Numbered from the stretch's first letter, positions 56,125 to 64,000 are shown. The stretch is 64,000 bases of DNA from Nonomuraea sp. NBC_00507 (GCF_036013525.1 NZ_CP107853.1:11780001-11844000); one strand, 5' to 3'. Numbers and translations: made by a program. The notes: generated by a model from the sequence alone, not told the origin.

Positions 56125-56155
56125 TAGGACGTCCTACTATTTCCCAAGGACGTCC
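56125..56155. promoter_or_regulatory. Twin palindromic operator between icmF and the dehydrogenase gene
   Basis: TAGGACGTCCTA (56125-56136) is a perfect 12-bp palindrome, and GGACGTCC (56148-56155) repeats its core. Their centres are 21 bp apart, two turns of DNA, so both sites face the same side of the helix in the 105-bp divergent promoter region. This layout is typical of a TetR- or LacI-like dimer pair; no regulator gene is adjacent. Confidence 0.65.
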
Positions 56156-56188
56156 GGGGTAGGGGACCCGCCGAGGGGGTGACGCCGG

Positions 56189-57241
56189 ATGCGTGCACTG
56201 ACGTTTGCGCCAGGCCACAAGGGAACGCTCGACGTGCGAGACGTGCCCGATCCCGAGCTCGGCAAGGGCGAGTTGCTCGTCCAAGGGCTCGCGCTGGGCA
56301 TCTGCGGGACCGACCGGGAGCTGGCGGATGCCGAGTACGGCTGGCCGCCGCCGGGCGAAGATCGAATGATCATCGGGCACGAGTCGCTCGGCCGGGTGCT
56401 GGAAGTGCCGGAAGGCTCCGCGTTCTCCCCCGGCGACCTGGTGGTCGGCGTCGTACGCCGGCCCGATCCCGTGCCGTGCGGGGCATGCCGGCGCGGCGAG
56501 TTCGACATGTGCCGCAACGGCCGCTACACCGAGCGCGGCATCAAGGAGATCGATGGGTACGCCAGCGAGCGCTGGACCATCGAGGCCGCGTACGCGGTGC
56601 GCCTGGACCCGTCGCTGGAGCGCGTCGGCATGCTGATGGAGCCGGCGTCGATCGTGGCCAAGGCGTGGGAGCAGATCGAGCGGATCGGCTCTCGAGCCTG
56701 GTTCGAACCGCGCACGCTGCTCGTGACCGGGGCGGGGCCGATCGGGCTGCTGGCCGCGCTGATAGGGCAGCAGAGGGGGCTGGAGGTGCACGTGCTCGAC
56801 CGGGCTCCGGAAGGGCTCAAGTCGCAGCTGGTGAACGATCTGGGCGGGACGTACCACTCGGCGTCGTCGCTGGCGGCGTTCGCCTCTGATAAACCGGACA
56901 TCATTATCGAGTGCACCGGGGTGGGGCAGCTCGTCATGAACGCCATGATCACCACCGCCCCGGCGGGCATCGTCTGCTTGTGCGGCCTCTCGCCCGGCGG
57001 CCGTACGCACCGGGTGGACGCCGGTGTCATCAACCGGGACATCGTGCTGGAGAACGACGTGGTCTTCGGCACCGTCAACGCCAACCAGCGGCACTACAGG
57101 GATGCGGCCGCGGCGCTGGCCAAGGCGGATCCTGGCTGGTTGGAGCGGCTCATCACGCGGCGGGTGCCGCTGGAGCACGCCCTGGACGCCTTCGAGCCCG
57201 GAGGAGACGACGTCAAGGTCGTCATCGACCTCGCCTCGTAG
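56189..57241 (+). CDS. Glucose 1-dehydrogenase-like zinc dehydrogenase
   Basis: This 350-residue MDR protein keeps the zinc dehydrogenase ligands: GICGTDRELAD with the catalytic Cys (C39), GHES (63-66) and a structural Cys group in PVPCGACRRGEFDMC. The cofactor domain has GAGPIGLLAALIG. Motifs such as GRYTERGIKEIDGYASE and IVAKAWEQI resemble archaeal and bacterial glucose dehydrogenases, which oxidise aldoses with NAD(P). ATG at 56189 with GAGGGGGT upstream. Divergent from icmF and probably under the same operator, linking sugar oxidation to acyl-CoA metabolism; the link is inference. Confidence 0.88.
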   Translation: MRALTFAPGHKGTLDVRDVPDPELGKGELLVQGLALGICGTDRELADAEYGWPPPGEDRMIIGHESLGRVLEVPEGSAFSPGDLVVGVVRRPDPVPCGACRRGEFDMCRNGRYTERGIKEIDGYASERWTIEAAYAVRLDPSLERVGMLMEPASIVAKAWEQIERIGSRAWFEPRTLLVTGAGPIGLLAALIGQQRGLEVHVLDRAPEGLKSQLVNDLGGTYHSASSLAAFASDKPDIIIECTGVGQLVMNAMITTAPAGIVCLCGLSPGGRTHRVDAGVINRDIVLENDVVFGTVNANQRHYRDAAAALAKADPGWLERLITRRVPLEHALDAFEPGGDDVKVVIDLAS

Positions 57242-57272
57242 CCCGCGACGCTCCCATCGCCTCCCCGTGTAA

Positions 57273-57301
57273 GACCCCAGCCGGGTCGTTTAGGTGGGGT
57301 C
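57273..57301. terminator. Short hairpin after the dehydrogenase gene
   Basis: GACCCCA (57273-57279) pairs with TGGGGTC (57295-57301) around a 15-base loop. The 3' arm falls in the last codons of the convergent CHAP gene, so it may serve both transcripts. Confidence 0.5.
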
Positions 57302-58228
57302 GTAGGGCTTGCGCCGGGCGGGGGTGGAGTGCCGGCTGGCCGCATGGCCCGAGCCGGCCGTGACGCGGGCCTTGGTGGATCGGCCAGGTTGAGGGGACTG
57401 CGTGGTGGCGGCGCGTGTCTTGGCGGCGCCCGCCAGCGCCTTCGACGCTCCCACCGACGCCTTCTCGCGAGGCTCGTCCTCATCCGGCAGAGAGAGCATG
57501 CCGTGGGACGAGGGGCGGGTCGCCGGCTTCTCCGTGCGCCGGCCGGTTGGCGCGTTCCATGGCCGGAGCCAGGTGAGGCGGCGGTGAGTGCCGCGGCGGC
57601 GGCCGGTGACGCGTAAGGAGAGCACGATGGTCATGAGCACCATGGCGGCCAGCAGCGCGGGCGGCGTGCCTAACACGTCCAGTGGCGAACCCGGCGCGGG
57701 TTCGGCCCGCGGCGTCGAGATGAAGGGCCGCTCCGTGGTGCGGATCTCGTCGGGCCTCTCGGCGGCAGCGGCCTTGACCAGCCGTGGCACGCCGTACCCG
57801 ACCACCTTGTCGGCCTCTCGGGTCTTGCGCTTGAGCCAGACGCGGTCGACGTTGGCCTCGATCGTGTGGATCTTCTTGCCCTCGACGCGCTCCACGACCC
57901 CGACGTGGTCGATGCCCTTGTAGCTCTTGCCGCCGCGCCAGTCGAAGAAGACAAGGGCGCCGGGCTCGGGCTGCTGTGTCCAGGCGCCCTGCTTGATGAA
58001 CCAGGCGGCATGGGACGGCGTCCAGGCGAACTCGCCGACATATTGGGTCAGGCCCGCCTTGTCGGCCGCCCAGGCCAGGAACATGTCACACCACGGCGCA
58101 TTGCGGTACTGGGTGTCTTGGACGCGATCCGCGTACCACTGGCCGAACTTGGTGAACTGGCCGCCTTTCTCCTTATAGCCGAGTTCCTGCCGTACCGTTT
58201 CCAGCAGCTCGTCAGCGATCGGGTCCAG
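57290..58228 (-). CDS. CHAP domain hydrolase with one transmembrane segment, probable CTG start
   Basis: The frame begins at 58228 with CTG, preceded by GGGAGGAG five bases away; there is no ATG, GTG or TTG that keeps the domain intact. An ATG at 58084 would remove the first 48 residues, including the catalytic Cys. Translated from CTG, residues 1-110 form a CHAP amidase: APWCDMFLAWAADKAG (C47), DWRGGKSYKGIDHVGVVE with the His and KIHTIEANV with the Asn. One helix follows (LLAAMVLMTIVLSL), then a basic, Pro-rich tail. CHAP enzymes cut peptidoglycan cross-bridges, but there is no signal peptide, so topology is unusual. 312 residues. Confidence 0.8.
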   Translation of the reverse strand: MDPIADELLETVRQELGYKEKGGQFTKFGQWYADRVQDTQYRNAPWCDMFLAWAADKAGLTQYVGEFAWTPSHAAWFIKQGAWTQQPEPGALVFFDWRGGKSYKGIDHVGVVERVEGKKIHTIEANVDRVWLKRKTREADKVVGYGVPRLVKAAAAERPDEIRTTERPFISTPRAEPAPGSPLDVLGTPPALLAAMVLMTIVLSLRVTGRRRGTHRRLTWLRPWNAPTGRRTEKPATRPSSHGMLSLPDEDEPREKASVGASKALAGAAKTRAATTQSPQPGRSTKARVTAGSGHAASRHSTPARRKPYDPT

Positions 58229-58376
58229 GGTGACTCCTCCCAGAAAACCGGCAAATCACGATGGACTGTAATAGCGCCGTCAAGAAATTGCGCAGCTGAC
58301 CGGGAAAGTGTCTTGAAATGAGTTGAAATATCGGCTAAGTGACTGGTGAGACAGCTGGGACTATCGACGACTCACG

Positions 58377-59147
58377 TTAGGAGCCGGCACCAACGCGATA
58401 GACCGACACGTCCCCCGCGCCCGGCGCGACCACGTCGGCCACGATCACGGTGACGTTGTCGGGTGACCCGCCTTCGTTGGCCAGATCGATGAGCCGCTGG
58501 ACGGCCGCCGCCGGGTCTGCCACCGTGGTCAGCACCTCGTGCAGGACCTCGGGCCCGAGGACCGTCGTCAGCCCGTCGGAGCAGAGGAGGTAGCGATCAT
58601 CAGGCTCGGCCTCGCGCAGCGCCATGTCAGGCTCGGCCCTGCCCTCGCTGCCCAGCACCCGCAACACCATCGAACGCCGGGGATGCACGGCGGCTTGATC
58701 CTCCGTGATCCGCCCTTCGTCCACCATCGACTGCACCAGTGTGTGATCCTTGGTCATCTGGTAGAGAGCACCATCACGCAACAGGTATCCGCGGGAGTCA
58801 CCAAGATGAGCCAGGGCGAACCGGTAGCCGTCCCACAACATGGCGGTCACCGTGGTCCCCATCCCCCGGCGCGCGGGGTCGATGTCGGCCAGCTCGACCA
58901 ACCGGCGCCCCGCCTCCTGCACGGCCCCCTCCAGCGCCACCTCCAGGTCGGCGCCGGTCTCGGGAAGCGTGGCATCCAGCTCGCGCATGACGGAGATGGC
59001 GGCCGAGCTCGCCAGCTCGCCGGCCGCGTGCCCGCCCATCCCGTCGGCCACCACGAGCAACCGGCCGCTCGCATAGCCGGAATCCTCGTTCTGCTCCCTG
59101 CGGCGGCCCACGTCTGACCCGGCGGCATAGCGGATGTTGTGCTTCAT
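58377..59147 (-). CDS. PP2C family protein phosphatase
   Basis: This 256-residue PPM phosphatase dephosphorylates Ser/Thr on proteins in the cytosol and depends on Mn or Mg. The metal ligands are visible in NEDSGY (D22), VADGMGGH (D35-H40), LLCSDGLT and SPDNVTVIV. No membrane helix or sensor domain is present, so it is a soluble PstP-like enzyme. Its neighbours are a kinase gene and a methylase gene on the opposite strand and a CHAP hydrolase on the same strand (148-bp gap), suggesting it opposes the kinase at 61.1 kb. Confidence 0.95.
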   Translation of the reverse strand: MKHNIRYAAGSDVGRRREQNEDSGYASGRLLVVADGMGGHAAGELASSAAISVMRELDATLPETGADLEVALEGAVQEAGRRLVELADIDPARRGMGTTVTAMLWDGYRFALAHLGDSRGYLLRDGALYQMTKDHTLVQSMVDEGRITEDQAAVHPRRSMVLRVLGSEGRAEPDMALREAEPDDRYLLCSDGLTTVLGPEVLHEVLTTVADPAAAVQRLIDLANEGGSPDNVTVIVADVVAPGAGDVSVYRVGAGS

Positions 59148-59223
59148 ACCTTGCAGTAAATCATTGGTTGAAAGACTTCACAAGCAGATGCGCTGAAGAC
59201 TCTTGTGAACTACTGTGGGCTCC

Positions 59224-61077
59224 ATGAGCCACGACCCGACCGTCAACGCCGGGGACATCGCCCGGCTCGCCGGTGTCGGGCGGGCCGCGGTGAGCAACTG
59301 GCGCCGCCGCCACGACGACTTTCCCCAGCCCATCGGCGGCACCGCCAACCAGCCGCTGTTCTCACTGCGCCAGGTCGAGTCCTGGCTGCGCCGCTATGGG
59401 AAGTCCTACCAGGTCTCACTGGGAGATCGGGTGTGGCAACGCCTGAAAGCCACCGGCGATTTGCGGCTGGGCGAGTTGGTGGCCCAGGCAGGAGCCCTGC
59501 TGACCGGTCATCAAGGAGCCCTCGGCGACGGCCCCACGCAGGTTGGGGGCGCCTCTGAGGAGTCCGGTGGTGATCCGGCGCAGGCCGGCACCGGGCCGCG
59601 GCCGGCCGGTGTCAAGGGGGGTCTGGATCCCGAGTCGGCCGGGCTCGTGATGGAGCTGGCCGACCGGCACGACCCGCTGACCGCGTACGAGTTCCTGTGC
59701 GAGCGCTACCTCGAGGCCCACTCCCGGCAGCTCTCGGTCACCCGCGAGGACGTGGCCGAGCTGATGGTCCGGCTCGTGCGCGCGGAGGGCTCCACGGTCC
59801 TCGACCCCGCCTGCGGGGTCGGCACGCTGCTGCTGACCCCCGCCGGCCCGGCGCGTGTGCTGGGACAGGAGCTCAGCGAGACCTCGGCCGCCATCGCCGC
59901 CTCCAGGCTCAGGCTGCGCGGCATCGACGCCGAGATCGTGGCCGGCGACGCGATGCGCCACGACGGCTTCGCCGGTGAGCGGGCCGACGCGGTGGTGTGC
60001 GACCCGCCGTTCAATGAGCGGGCCTGGGGCTACGAGGAGCTGACCGGCGACCCGCGCTGGGAGTACGGCCTGCCGCCACGCGGCGAGCCCGAGCTGGCCT
60101 GGGTGCAACACTGCCTGACGCACGTCAAGCCCGGCGGCCTGGTCGCCATCCTGATGCCCCCGGCCGCCGCAAGCCGCAAGGCGGGCCGCCGCATCCGCGC
60201 CAACCTGCTGCGCGCCGGCGCGTTGCGTGCCGTCGTGGCGCTGCCGGGCTCGGACCTGTGGCTGCTGCGCCGTCCGGCCGCGGGCGAGCGGCCGCCGTCC
60301 GAAGTGCTCATCCTCGACGCCACCGCCGACCTCGGGAGCGTGGAGCCGGCCTGGCAGGCTTACCTGGAGGACCGTTCCGACCAGACCGTGCGCATCATCG
60401 ACCTGCTGGCCGACGAGGTCGACATGACCCCGGCCCGGCACCAGCGCCGCGACGACGTCGGCCGGGCCTTCGCCGAGGCACGTGACCGCTTCCTGGCGGC
60501 CGCCGCCGTGCCACCCGACCTGAAAGTCCTGGAGCAGCAGCTGGACCAGCCCGCCACGACGCTGGGCGACCTGATCAAGGAGGGCCTGGTGACCACGTCG
60601 CAGGCCCCGCCCAAGATGACCGCCGACGGCGGCGACGTCCCGGTCCTGACGGCGGACGACGTGCTCAACGGCACGCCGCCGTCCGGCTCCACGACCACGC
60701 AGCAGGGCCTGATCACGATCCGCCCCGGCGACGTGGTGGCCTCCTACTCCAGCGTGCGTGTGATGACCGACGGCGGCGCGGTGCTGGGCGCGCACCTGAC
60801 GCTCTACCGGGTGGACTCCCGCCGGCTGGATCCGGACTTCCTGGCCGGCTACCTGCGGGCGGCCGGCGGCCGGGCCACGACCGGCTCCAGCAGGTTCGAC
60901 GTGCGCCGCACTCGCCTGCCGCGGCTGTCGCTGAAGGAGCAGAAGGCGTACGGCGAGGCCTTCCGCCAGCTCGCCGTGCTCGAAGACGCCATCCGCGAGA
61001 CCTCGACGCTGGGGCAGACGCTGATCAGACTGGGTCTCGACGGCCTGGCCGACGGCCACCTGCACCCGCAGTCCTGA
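59224..61077 (+). CDS. HTH-fused N6-adenine DNA methyltransferase
   Basis: The 617-residue protein combines an N-terminal MerR-like helix-turn-helix (about 8-55, IARLAGVGRAAVSNWRRRH) with a linker, a type I (HsdM-like) N6 methylase domain (SAM motif LDPACGVGTLL near 193-203, catalytic DPPF near 260-263 in VVCDPPFNERAW), and a C-terminal specificity-like region (about 470-610, FDVRRTRLPRLSLKEQKAYGEAFRQL). No restriction subunit is encoded nearby, so it may be a solitary regulator or part of a defence or signalling unit with the kinase gene that follows after 38 bp. I use the ATG at 59224; the GTG at 59215 is possible. Confidence 0.88.
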   Translation: MSHDPTVNAGDIARLAGVGRAAVSNWRRRHDDFPQPIGGTANQPLFSLRQVESWLRRYGKSYQVSLGDRVWQRLKATGDLRLGELVAQAGALLTGHQGALGDGPTQVGGASEESGGDPAQAGTGPRPAGVKGGLDPESAGLVMELADRHDPLTAYEFLCERYLEAHSRQLSVTREDVAELMVRLVRAEGSTVLDPACGVGTLLLTPAGPARVLGQELSETSAAIAASRLRLRGIDAEIVAGDAMRHDGFAGERADAVVCDPPFNERAWGYEELTGDPRWEYGLPPRGEPELAWVQHCLTHVKPGGLVAILMPPAAASRKAGRRIRANLLRAGALRAVVALPGSDLWLLRRPAAGERPPSEVLILDATADLGSVEPAWQAYLEDRSDQTVRIIDLLADEVDMTPARHQRRDDVGRAFAEARDRFLAAAAVPPDLKVLEQQLDQPATTLGDLIKEGLVTTSQAPPKMTADGGDVPVLTADDVLNGTPPSGSTTTQQGLITIRPGDVVASYSSVRVMTDGGAVLGAHLTLYRVDSRRLDPDFLAGYLRAAGGRATTGSSRFDVRRTRLPRLSLKEQKAYGEAFRQLAVLEDAIRETSTLGQTLIRLGLDGLADGHLHPQS

Positions 61078-61115
61078 CGGTGTAGTTTTTCCCGAAAGGC
61101 TGCGGGGAGGGGCGA

Positions 61116-62006
61116 ATGGTCATCGGCGACCGCTATGAGCTCGACGACCTCCCTCTAGGTCAAGGTGGCATGGGCGCCGTCTACGCCGGCCATGACCGAC
61201 ACCTGGACCGCCGGGTGGCGGTGAAGCTGCTCAGGCTGCCCGGCGGCCCTGATCACGAGCTGGAGAGCCGGTTCATCCGTGAGGCCCGCATCCTGGCCAG
61301 GCTGGAGCATCCCGGCGCGCCCGTGCTTTACGACTTCGGCACCCACGAGCAGCGGCTCTACCAGGTGATGCAGTTCATCGAGGGTGTGACGGTGGCCGAC
61401 GTGGTCAGCGAGCACGGCCCGCTGCCCGTGTCGTGGGCGGCCGCCATCGCGGCCCAGGCGTGCGCGGTGCTGTCGGCGGCGCACGCCCTGGCGATCTGCC
61501 ATCGCGACCTCAAGCCGACGAACCTCATGCTCTGCCCGGACGGCAGCGTGAAGGTGCTGGACTTCGGCCTGGCCATGCTGCGGGACGCGGACGTCACCAC
61601 GTTCACCAGGATCGGGCAGATCCTCGGGACGCCGGCGTACATGGCGCCCGAGCAGATCCAGCACGGCGTCGCCGAGCCACGCAGCGACCTCTACTCGCTC
61701 GGCTGCGTCCTGCACGAGATGCTGACGGGCCACCAGTTGTTCACCGGTCCGACCGACTACGTGGTCTTCGAGAAGCAGGTCAAGGAGCGCCCGCCGGCCG
61801 TTCCCGGCATTCCCGTCGAGCTGAGCGCACTGCTGGCGCAACTGCTGGAGAAGCAGCCGGGCGACCGGCCCGCGGACGCGAACGAGCTGTACCAGCGGCT
61901 CGACCCGTTCGCCGTCGAACTGCCCATGCTGCCCGGCTTCTTGACCAAGGCGCCGAGCCCCGGCCGCATGTACGCCCGCATGGCGGGCCGCGCCCTCAGC
62001 GGCTGA
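61116..62006 (+). CDS. Soluble Hanks-type serine/threonine protein kinase
   Basis: The 296-residue kinase has all core motifs: glycine loop GQGGMG (15-20), VAVK (K37), HRDLKPTN (D131) and DFG (149-151), APE and a Pro-rich C-terminal end. Unlike PknB-type kinases it has no transmembrane helix or PASTA domains, so it stays in the cytosol. It is separated from the methylase gene by 38 bp and has GGGGAGGGG upstream, so the two are probably co-transcribed. Combined with the PP2C phosphatase this makes a small phosphorylation module; targets are unknown. Confidence 0.95.
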   Translation: MVIGDRYELDDLPLGQGGMGAVYAGHDRHLDRRVAVKLLRLPGGPDHELESRFIREARILARLEHPGAPVLYDFGTHEQRLYQVMQFIEGVTVADVVSEHGPLPVSWAAAIAAQACAVLSAAHALAICHRDLKPTNLMLCPDGSVKVLDFGLAMLRDADVTTFTRIGQILGTPAYMAPEQIQHGVAEPRSDLYSLGCVLHEMLTGHQLFTGPTDYVVFEKQVKERPPAVPGIPVELSALLAQLLEKQPGDRPADANELYQRLDPFAVELPMLPGFLTKAPSPGRMYARMAGRALSG

Positions 62007-62047
62007 ATCACGCCGCGCGTTCCTCGGCGCACGCCCGGGAACCCAGA

Positions 62048-62067
62048 CGTGAACGCGCTCTCTCACG
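62048..62067. promoter_or_regulatory. Upstream half-site-like inverted repeat
   Basis: CGTGA (62048-62052) and TCACG (62063-62067) frame the core GCGCTCTCTCA, whose 11 bases also form the right half of the palindrome at 62125-62142. It may be a second, weaker LacI-type operator about 75 bp upstream of the first. Confidence 0.4.
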
Positions 62068-62092
62068 TAACACCGATCGTTATCTAGCTCCC

Positions 62093-62142
62093 TTGACAGA
62101 GCCACATGTGTGCCGGGAATCTCTTGAGAGAGCGCTCTCTCA
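62093..62142 (+). promoter_or_regulatory. Promoter with LacI-type operator before the sugar-binding gene
   Basis: TTGACA (62093-62098) and GAATCT (62117-62122) are spaced by 18 bases. Immediately after the -10 comes TGAGAGAGCGCTCTCTCA (62125-62142), a perfect 18-bp palindrome with a central GCGC. It resembles the operators of CebR-like LacI repressors, which bind near the transcription start of cellobiose-type operons. It predicts a LacI-family regulator elsewhere. Confidence 0.75.
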
Positions 62143-62177
62143 CCCAGAAACCTCAGACTCCTGCACAGGAGGGTTCC

Positions 62178-63461
62178 ATGACCCCTCGGATCCGGCTCGC
62201 CGTGCCCCTGCTCGCCGCCGCCCTGCTCACGGCCGCGTGCGGCGGCGGAGGGAACACCGCCACCCAGACAAGCTCCAAGCCGGGAGAGAAGATCAAGCTG
62301 ACTGTCGGCCTCTTCGGCGACTTCGGCTTCAAGCCGCTCTATGAGGAGTACAAGAAGACCCACCCCAACATCGAGATCGTCGAGAACGTCACCCAGTTCA
62401 ACGACCACCACACCAACCTGGTCAAGCGGCTGGCCACGAACGCGGGCGCGGGGGACGTCGAGGCGGTCGAGGTCGGCTACATCAGCACGTTCACGGCACA
62501 GCCCGGCAAGTTCGTCGATCTCCAGCAGTACGGGCTCGACCAGCGCAAGGCCGACTACCTGGACTGGAAGTGGCAGCAGGGCCTGAGCAAGGACGGCACG
62601 CAGGTGCTCGGGCTCGGCACCGACGTCGGCGGACTGGCCATGTGCTACCGCAAGGACCTGTTCGACAAGGCTGGGCTGCCGACGGACCGGACCGAGGTGG
62701 CGGCGCTCTGGCCGACATGGGAGCAGTACATCGCGACCGGCAAGAAGTTCGCGGCGGCCGACGTGGCCGGCGCGAAGTTCGTGGACTCCCCCGGTGAGAT
62801 CTTCCGCGCCATGGTCAACCAGGCGCCGATCGGCCTGTACGACGCCCAGGACAACATCATCGTGGCCTCCAACCCTGACGTGAAGAAGGCCTGGGACCTG
62901 TCCAACCAGCTCACTCAGGAGGGCCTGACCGCCAAGCTCGCGGCCTTCTCGCCGCCGTGGAACACCGGCTTCGCCAAGGGCTCGTTCGCCACGATCATCT
63001 GCCCGGCCTGGATGACCGGCTTCATCCAGGAGCAGGCCAAGGACGCCTCCGGCAAGTGGGACATCGCGACCGTACCCGGCGGCTCGGGCAACAGCGGCGG
63101 CTCGCACCTGATGGTGCCCAAGCAGAGCAAGCACCCGAAGGAGGCGGCCGAGCTGATCAACTTCCTGACCTCCAAGGAGAACCAGGCCAAGGTGTTCAAG
63201 GAGGAAGGAACGTTCCCGTCCATCCCGGCCCTGTACGACGACCCGTCGATCCAGAACTTCACCAAGCCGTTCTTCGGCGACGCCCCCATCGGCAAGATCT
63301 ACTCCGAGGCCGCCAAGGCGCTCAAGCCACAGCACCTCGGTCCCAAGGAAGGCGACGTCCGCGTGGCCATCGGCAACGGGCTCGGCCGCGTCGAGCAGGG
63401 CAAGCAGACCCCGGACGAGGCGTGGGCGCAGGTGCTCGAGGACGTCAAGAAGATCAAATGA
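62178..63461 (+). CDS. Sugar ABC transporter substrate-binding lipoprotein (CebE-like)
   Basis: The 427-residue precursor has a lipobox LTAAC (C21) and a MalE-type domain: LTVGLFGDFGFKPLYEEYKK, AVEVGYISTFTAQPGKFVDLQQ, LAMCYRKDLFDKAGLPTDRTEV and ATIICPAWMTGFIQEQ. The pattern is that of actinobacterial oligosaccharide receptors such as CebE or BxlE; the sugar is unproven, but the CebR-like operator supports a beta-glucoside or related oligosaccharide. ATG at 62178 with AGGAGGG upstream. It overlaps the following permease gene by four bases. Confidence 0.9.
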   Translation: MTPRIRLAVPLLAAALLTAACGGGGNTATQTSSKPGEKIKLTVGLFGDFGFKPLYEEYKKTHPNIEIVENVTQFNDHHTNLVKRLATNAGAGDVEAVEVGYISTFTAQPGKFVDLQQYGLDQRKADYLDWKWQQGLSKDGTQVLGLGTDVGGLAMCYRKDLFDKAGLPTDRTEVAALWPTWEQYIATGKKFAAADVAGAKFVDSPGEIFRAMVNQAPIGLYDAQDNIIVASNPDVKKAWDLSNQLTQEGLTAKLAAFSPPWNTGFAKGSFATIICPAWMTGFIQEQAKDASGKWDIATVPGGSGNSGGSHLMVPKQSKHPKEAAELINFLTSKENQAKVFKEEGTFPSIPALYDDPSIQNFTKPFFGDAPIGKIYSEAAKALKPQHLGPKEGDVRVAIGNGLGRVEQGKQTPDEAWAQVLEDVKKIK

Positions 63462-64000
63462 GCACCCTTCCCCTCGCTCTCACGCGACGGCGTAGGCGCA
63501 GCGTGCGGCACACCCTCGACGTGAGGGTGTCGCCGTACGCCTACGTGGCGCCGTTCTTCCTGCTGTTCTGCGCCTTCGGGCTGTTCCCGCTGGTCTACAC
63601 GGCCTGGGTGAGCCTGCACGAGTGGACGCTGCTGTCGGAGACGCAGGAGTTCGTCGGCCTGGGCAACTTCTCGGCGCTGCTGGCCGACGCGTACTTCTGG
63701 AACGCCACCTTCAACACGCTGTCCATCGGCGTGCTGTCGACCGTGCCGCAGTTGGCGCTGGCCATCTGGCTGGCGCACCTGCTCAACCGGCGGCTGCGCT
63801 TCCAGACGTTGTTCCGCGTGTCGTTGCTGCTGCCGAACGTCACCAGCGTCGTGGCAGTCGTGGTGATCTTCAGCCAGCTGTTCGGTCGCGACTTCGGAAT
63901 GATCAACTGGGTGCTGTCGTGGTTCGGCGTCGGGAACATCGACTGGGCGGCGGGCACCGCGACCTCGCACCTCGCCCTGTCCGTGATGATCATGTGGCGC
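63458..64000 (+). CDS. Sugar ABC permease, MalF type (3' truncated by window end)
   Basis: The ATG at 63458 overlaps the SBP stop (ATGA). The 181 visible codons encode an Arg-rich cytosolic start (LTRRRRRS), a first helix (PYAYVAPFFLLFCAFGLFPL), a WVSLHEWTLLSETQEFVGLGNF periplasmic segment and a second and third helix, consistent with MalF/CebF-type permeases. The EAA loop and C-terminus lie beyond the window. It should be followed by a MalG-like partner. Confidence 0.85.
   Translation, partial: MSTLPLALTRRRRRSVRHTLDVRVSPYAYVAPFFLLFCAFGLFPLVYTAWVSLHEWTLLSETQEFVGLGNFSALLADAYFWNATFNTLSIGVLSTVPQLALAIWLAHLLNRRLRFQTLFRVSLLLPNVTSVVAVVVIFSQLFGRDFGMINWVLSWFGVGNIDWAAGTATSHLALSVMIMWR

Noticed and set aside
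57290..62006. Complete Pgl/BREX defence system
   Set aside because: PglZ, the BrxC/PglY ATPase and other essential components are absent; only kinase and methylase parallels exist.

Overview
The window comes from a high-GC Gram-positive actinomycete. The evidence is strong G/C third positions, frequent GTG starts, GTGA/ATGA start-stop overlaps, lipoprotein-type sugar-binding proteins without dedicated ATPases, a DUF574-type methyltransferase, an F420-type LLM oxidoreductase and the nrtL-lysA-hom arrangement. A member of the Streptosporangiales such as Nonomuraea is my best guess; this is inference, not a database match. I see no rRNA, tRNA, CRISPR array, transposase or prophage.

Layout. 1-10.96 kb: a glycan-type island (two GT2-like glycosyltransferases, a coiled-coil glycosyltransferase-like protein and an asparagine-synthetase-like protein) wrapped around nrtL-lysA-hom, the aspartate-family amino-acid genes. 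11.2-12.95 kb: trehalose synthase treS. 12.9-16.5 kb: a PadR-controlled FtsX-type ABC exporter. 16.6-21.5 kb: a sugar ABC importer with two binding proteins and a MalF-like permease carrying an inserted SdrD/Cna_B-like domain. 21.6-27.1 kb: M1 peptidase, uracil-DNA glycosylase, FAD monooxygenase, a thiamine-binding-type protein, two unknowns and an MscL relative that has lost its first membrane helix. 27.3-33.2 kb: the overlapping glgX(treX)-treY-treZ operon, which makes trehalose from glycogen. 33.2-37.5 kb: a phosphotransferase, unknowns, proline iminopeptidase and a universal stress protein.

37.6-49.7 kb is the most coherent accessory block. It holds glucosyl-3-phosphoglycerate synthase (gpgS) with a GT4 partner, a Gfo/Idh oxidoreductase, two related MDR dehydrogenases, a GH63-type glucosyl/mannosylglycerate hydrolase-like enzyme, a TIM-barrel isomerase, a sugar ABC importer and a ROK regulator. 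Together these could make, import, oxidise and hydrolyse a glycerate-type compatible solute.

49.7-57.2 kb: a BtuF-like protein, a SAM methyltransferase, an LLM oxidoreductase, thiol peroxidase, the fused B12 isobutyryl-CoA mutase icmF and a divergent glucose-dehydrogenase-like gene sharing a twin-palindrome promoter. 57.3-62.0 kb: a CHAP hydrolase with a probable CTG start, a PP2C phosphatase, an HTH-N6 adenine methylase fusion and a Ser/Thr kinase. 62.0-64.0 kb: a LacI-type operator followed by a sugar-binding lipoprotein and the start of its permease, cut by the window end.

Together the window is rich in sugar uptake (four binding proteins, none with its own ATPase) and in glucan, trehalose and glycerate-glycoside metabolism. 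That would suit a soil actinomycete managing carbon storage and osmotic or nitrogen stress.
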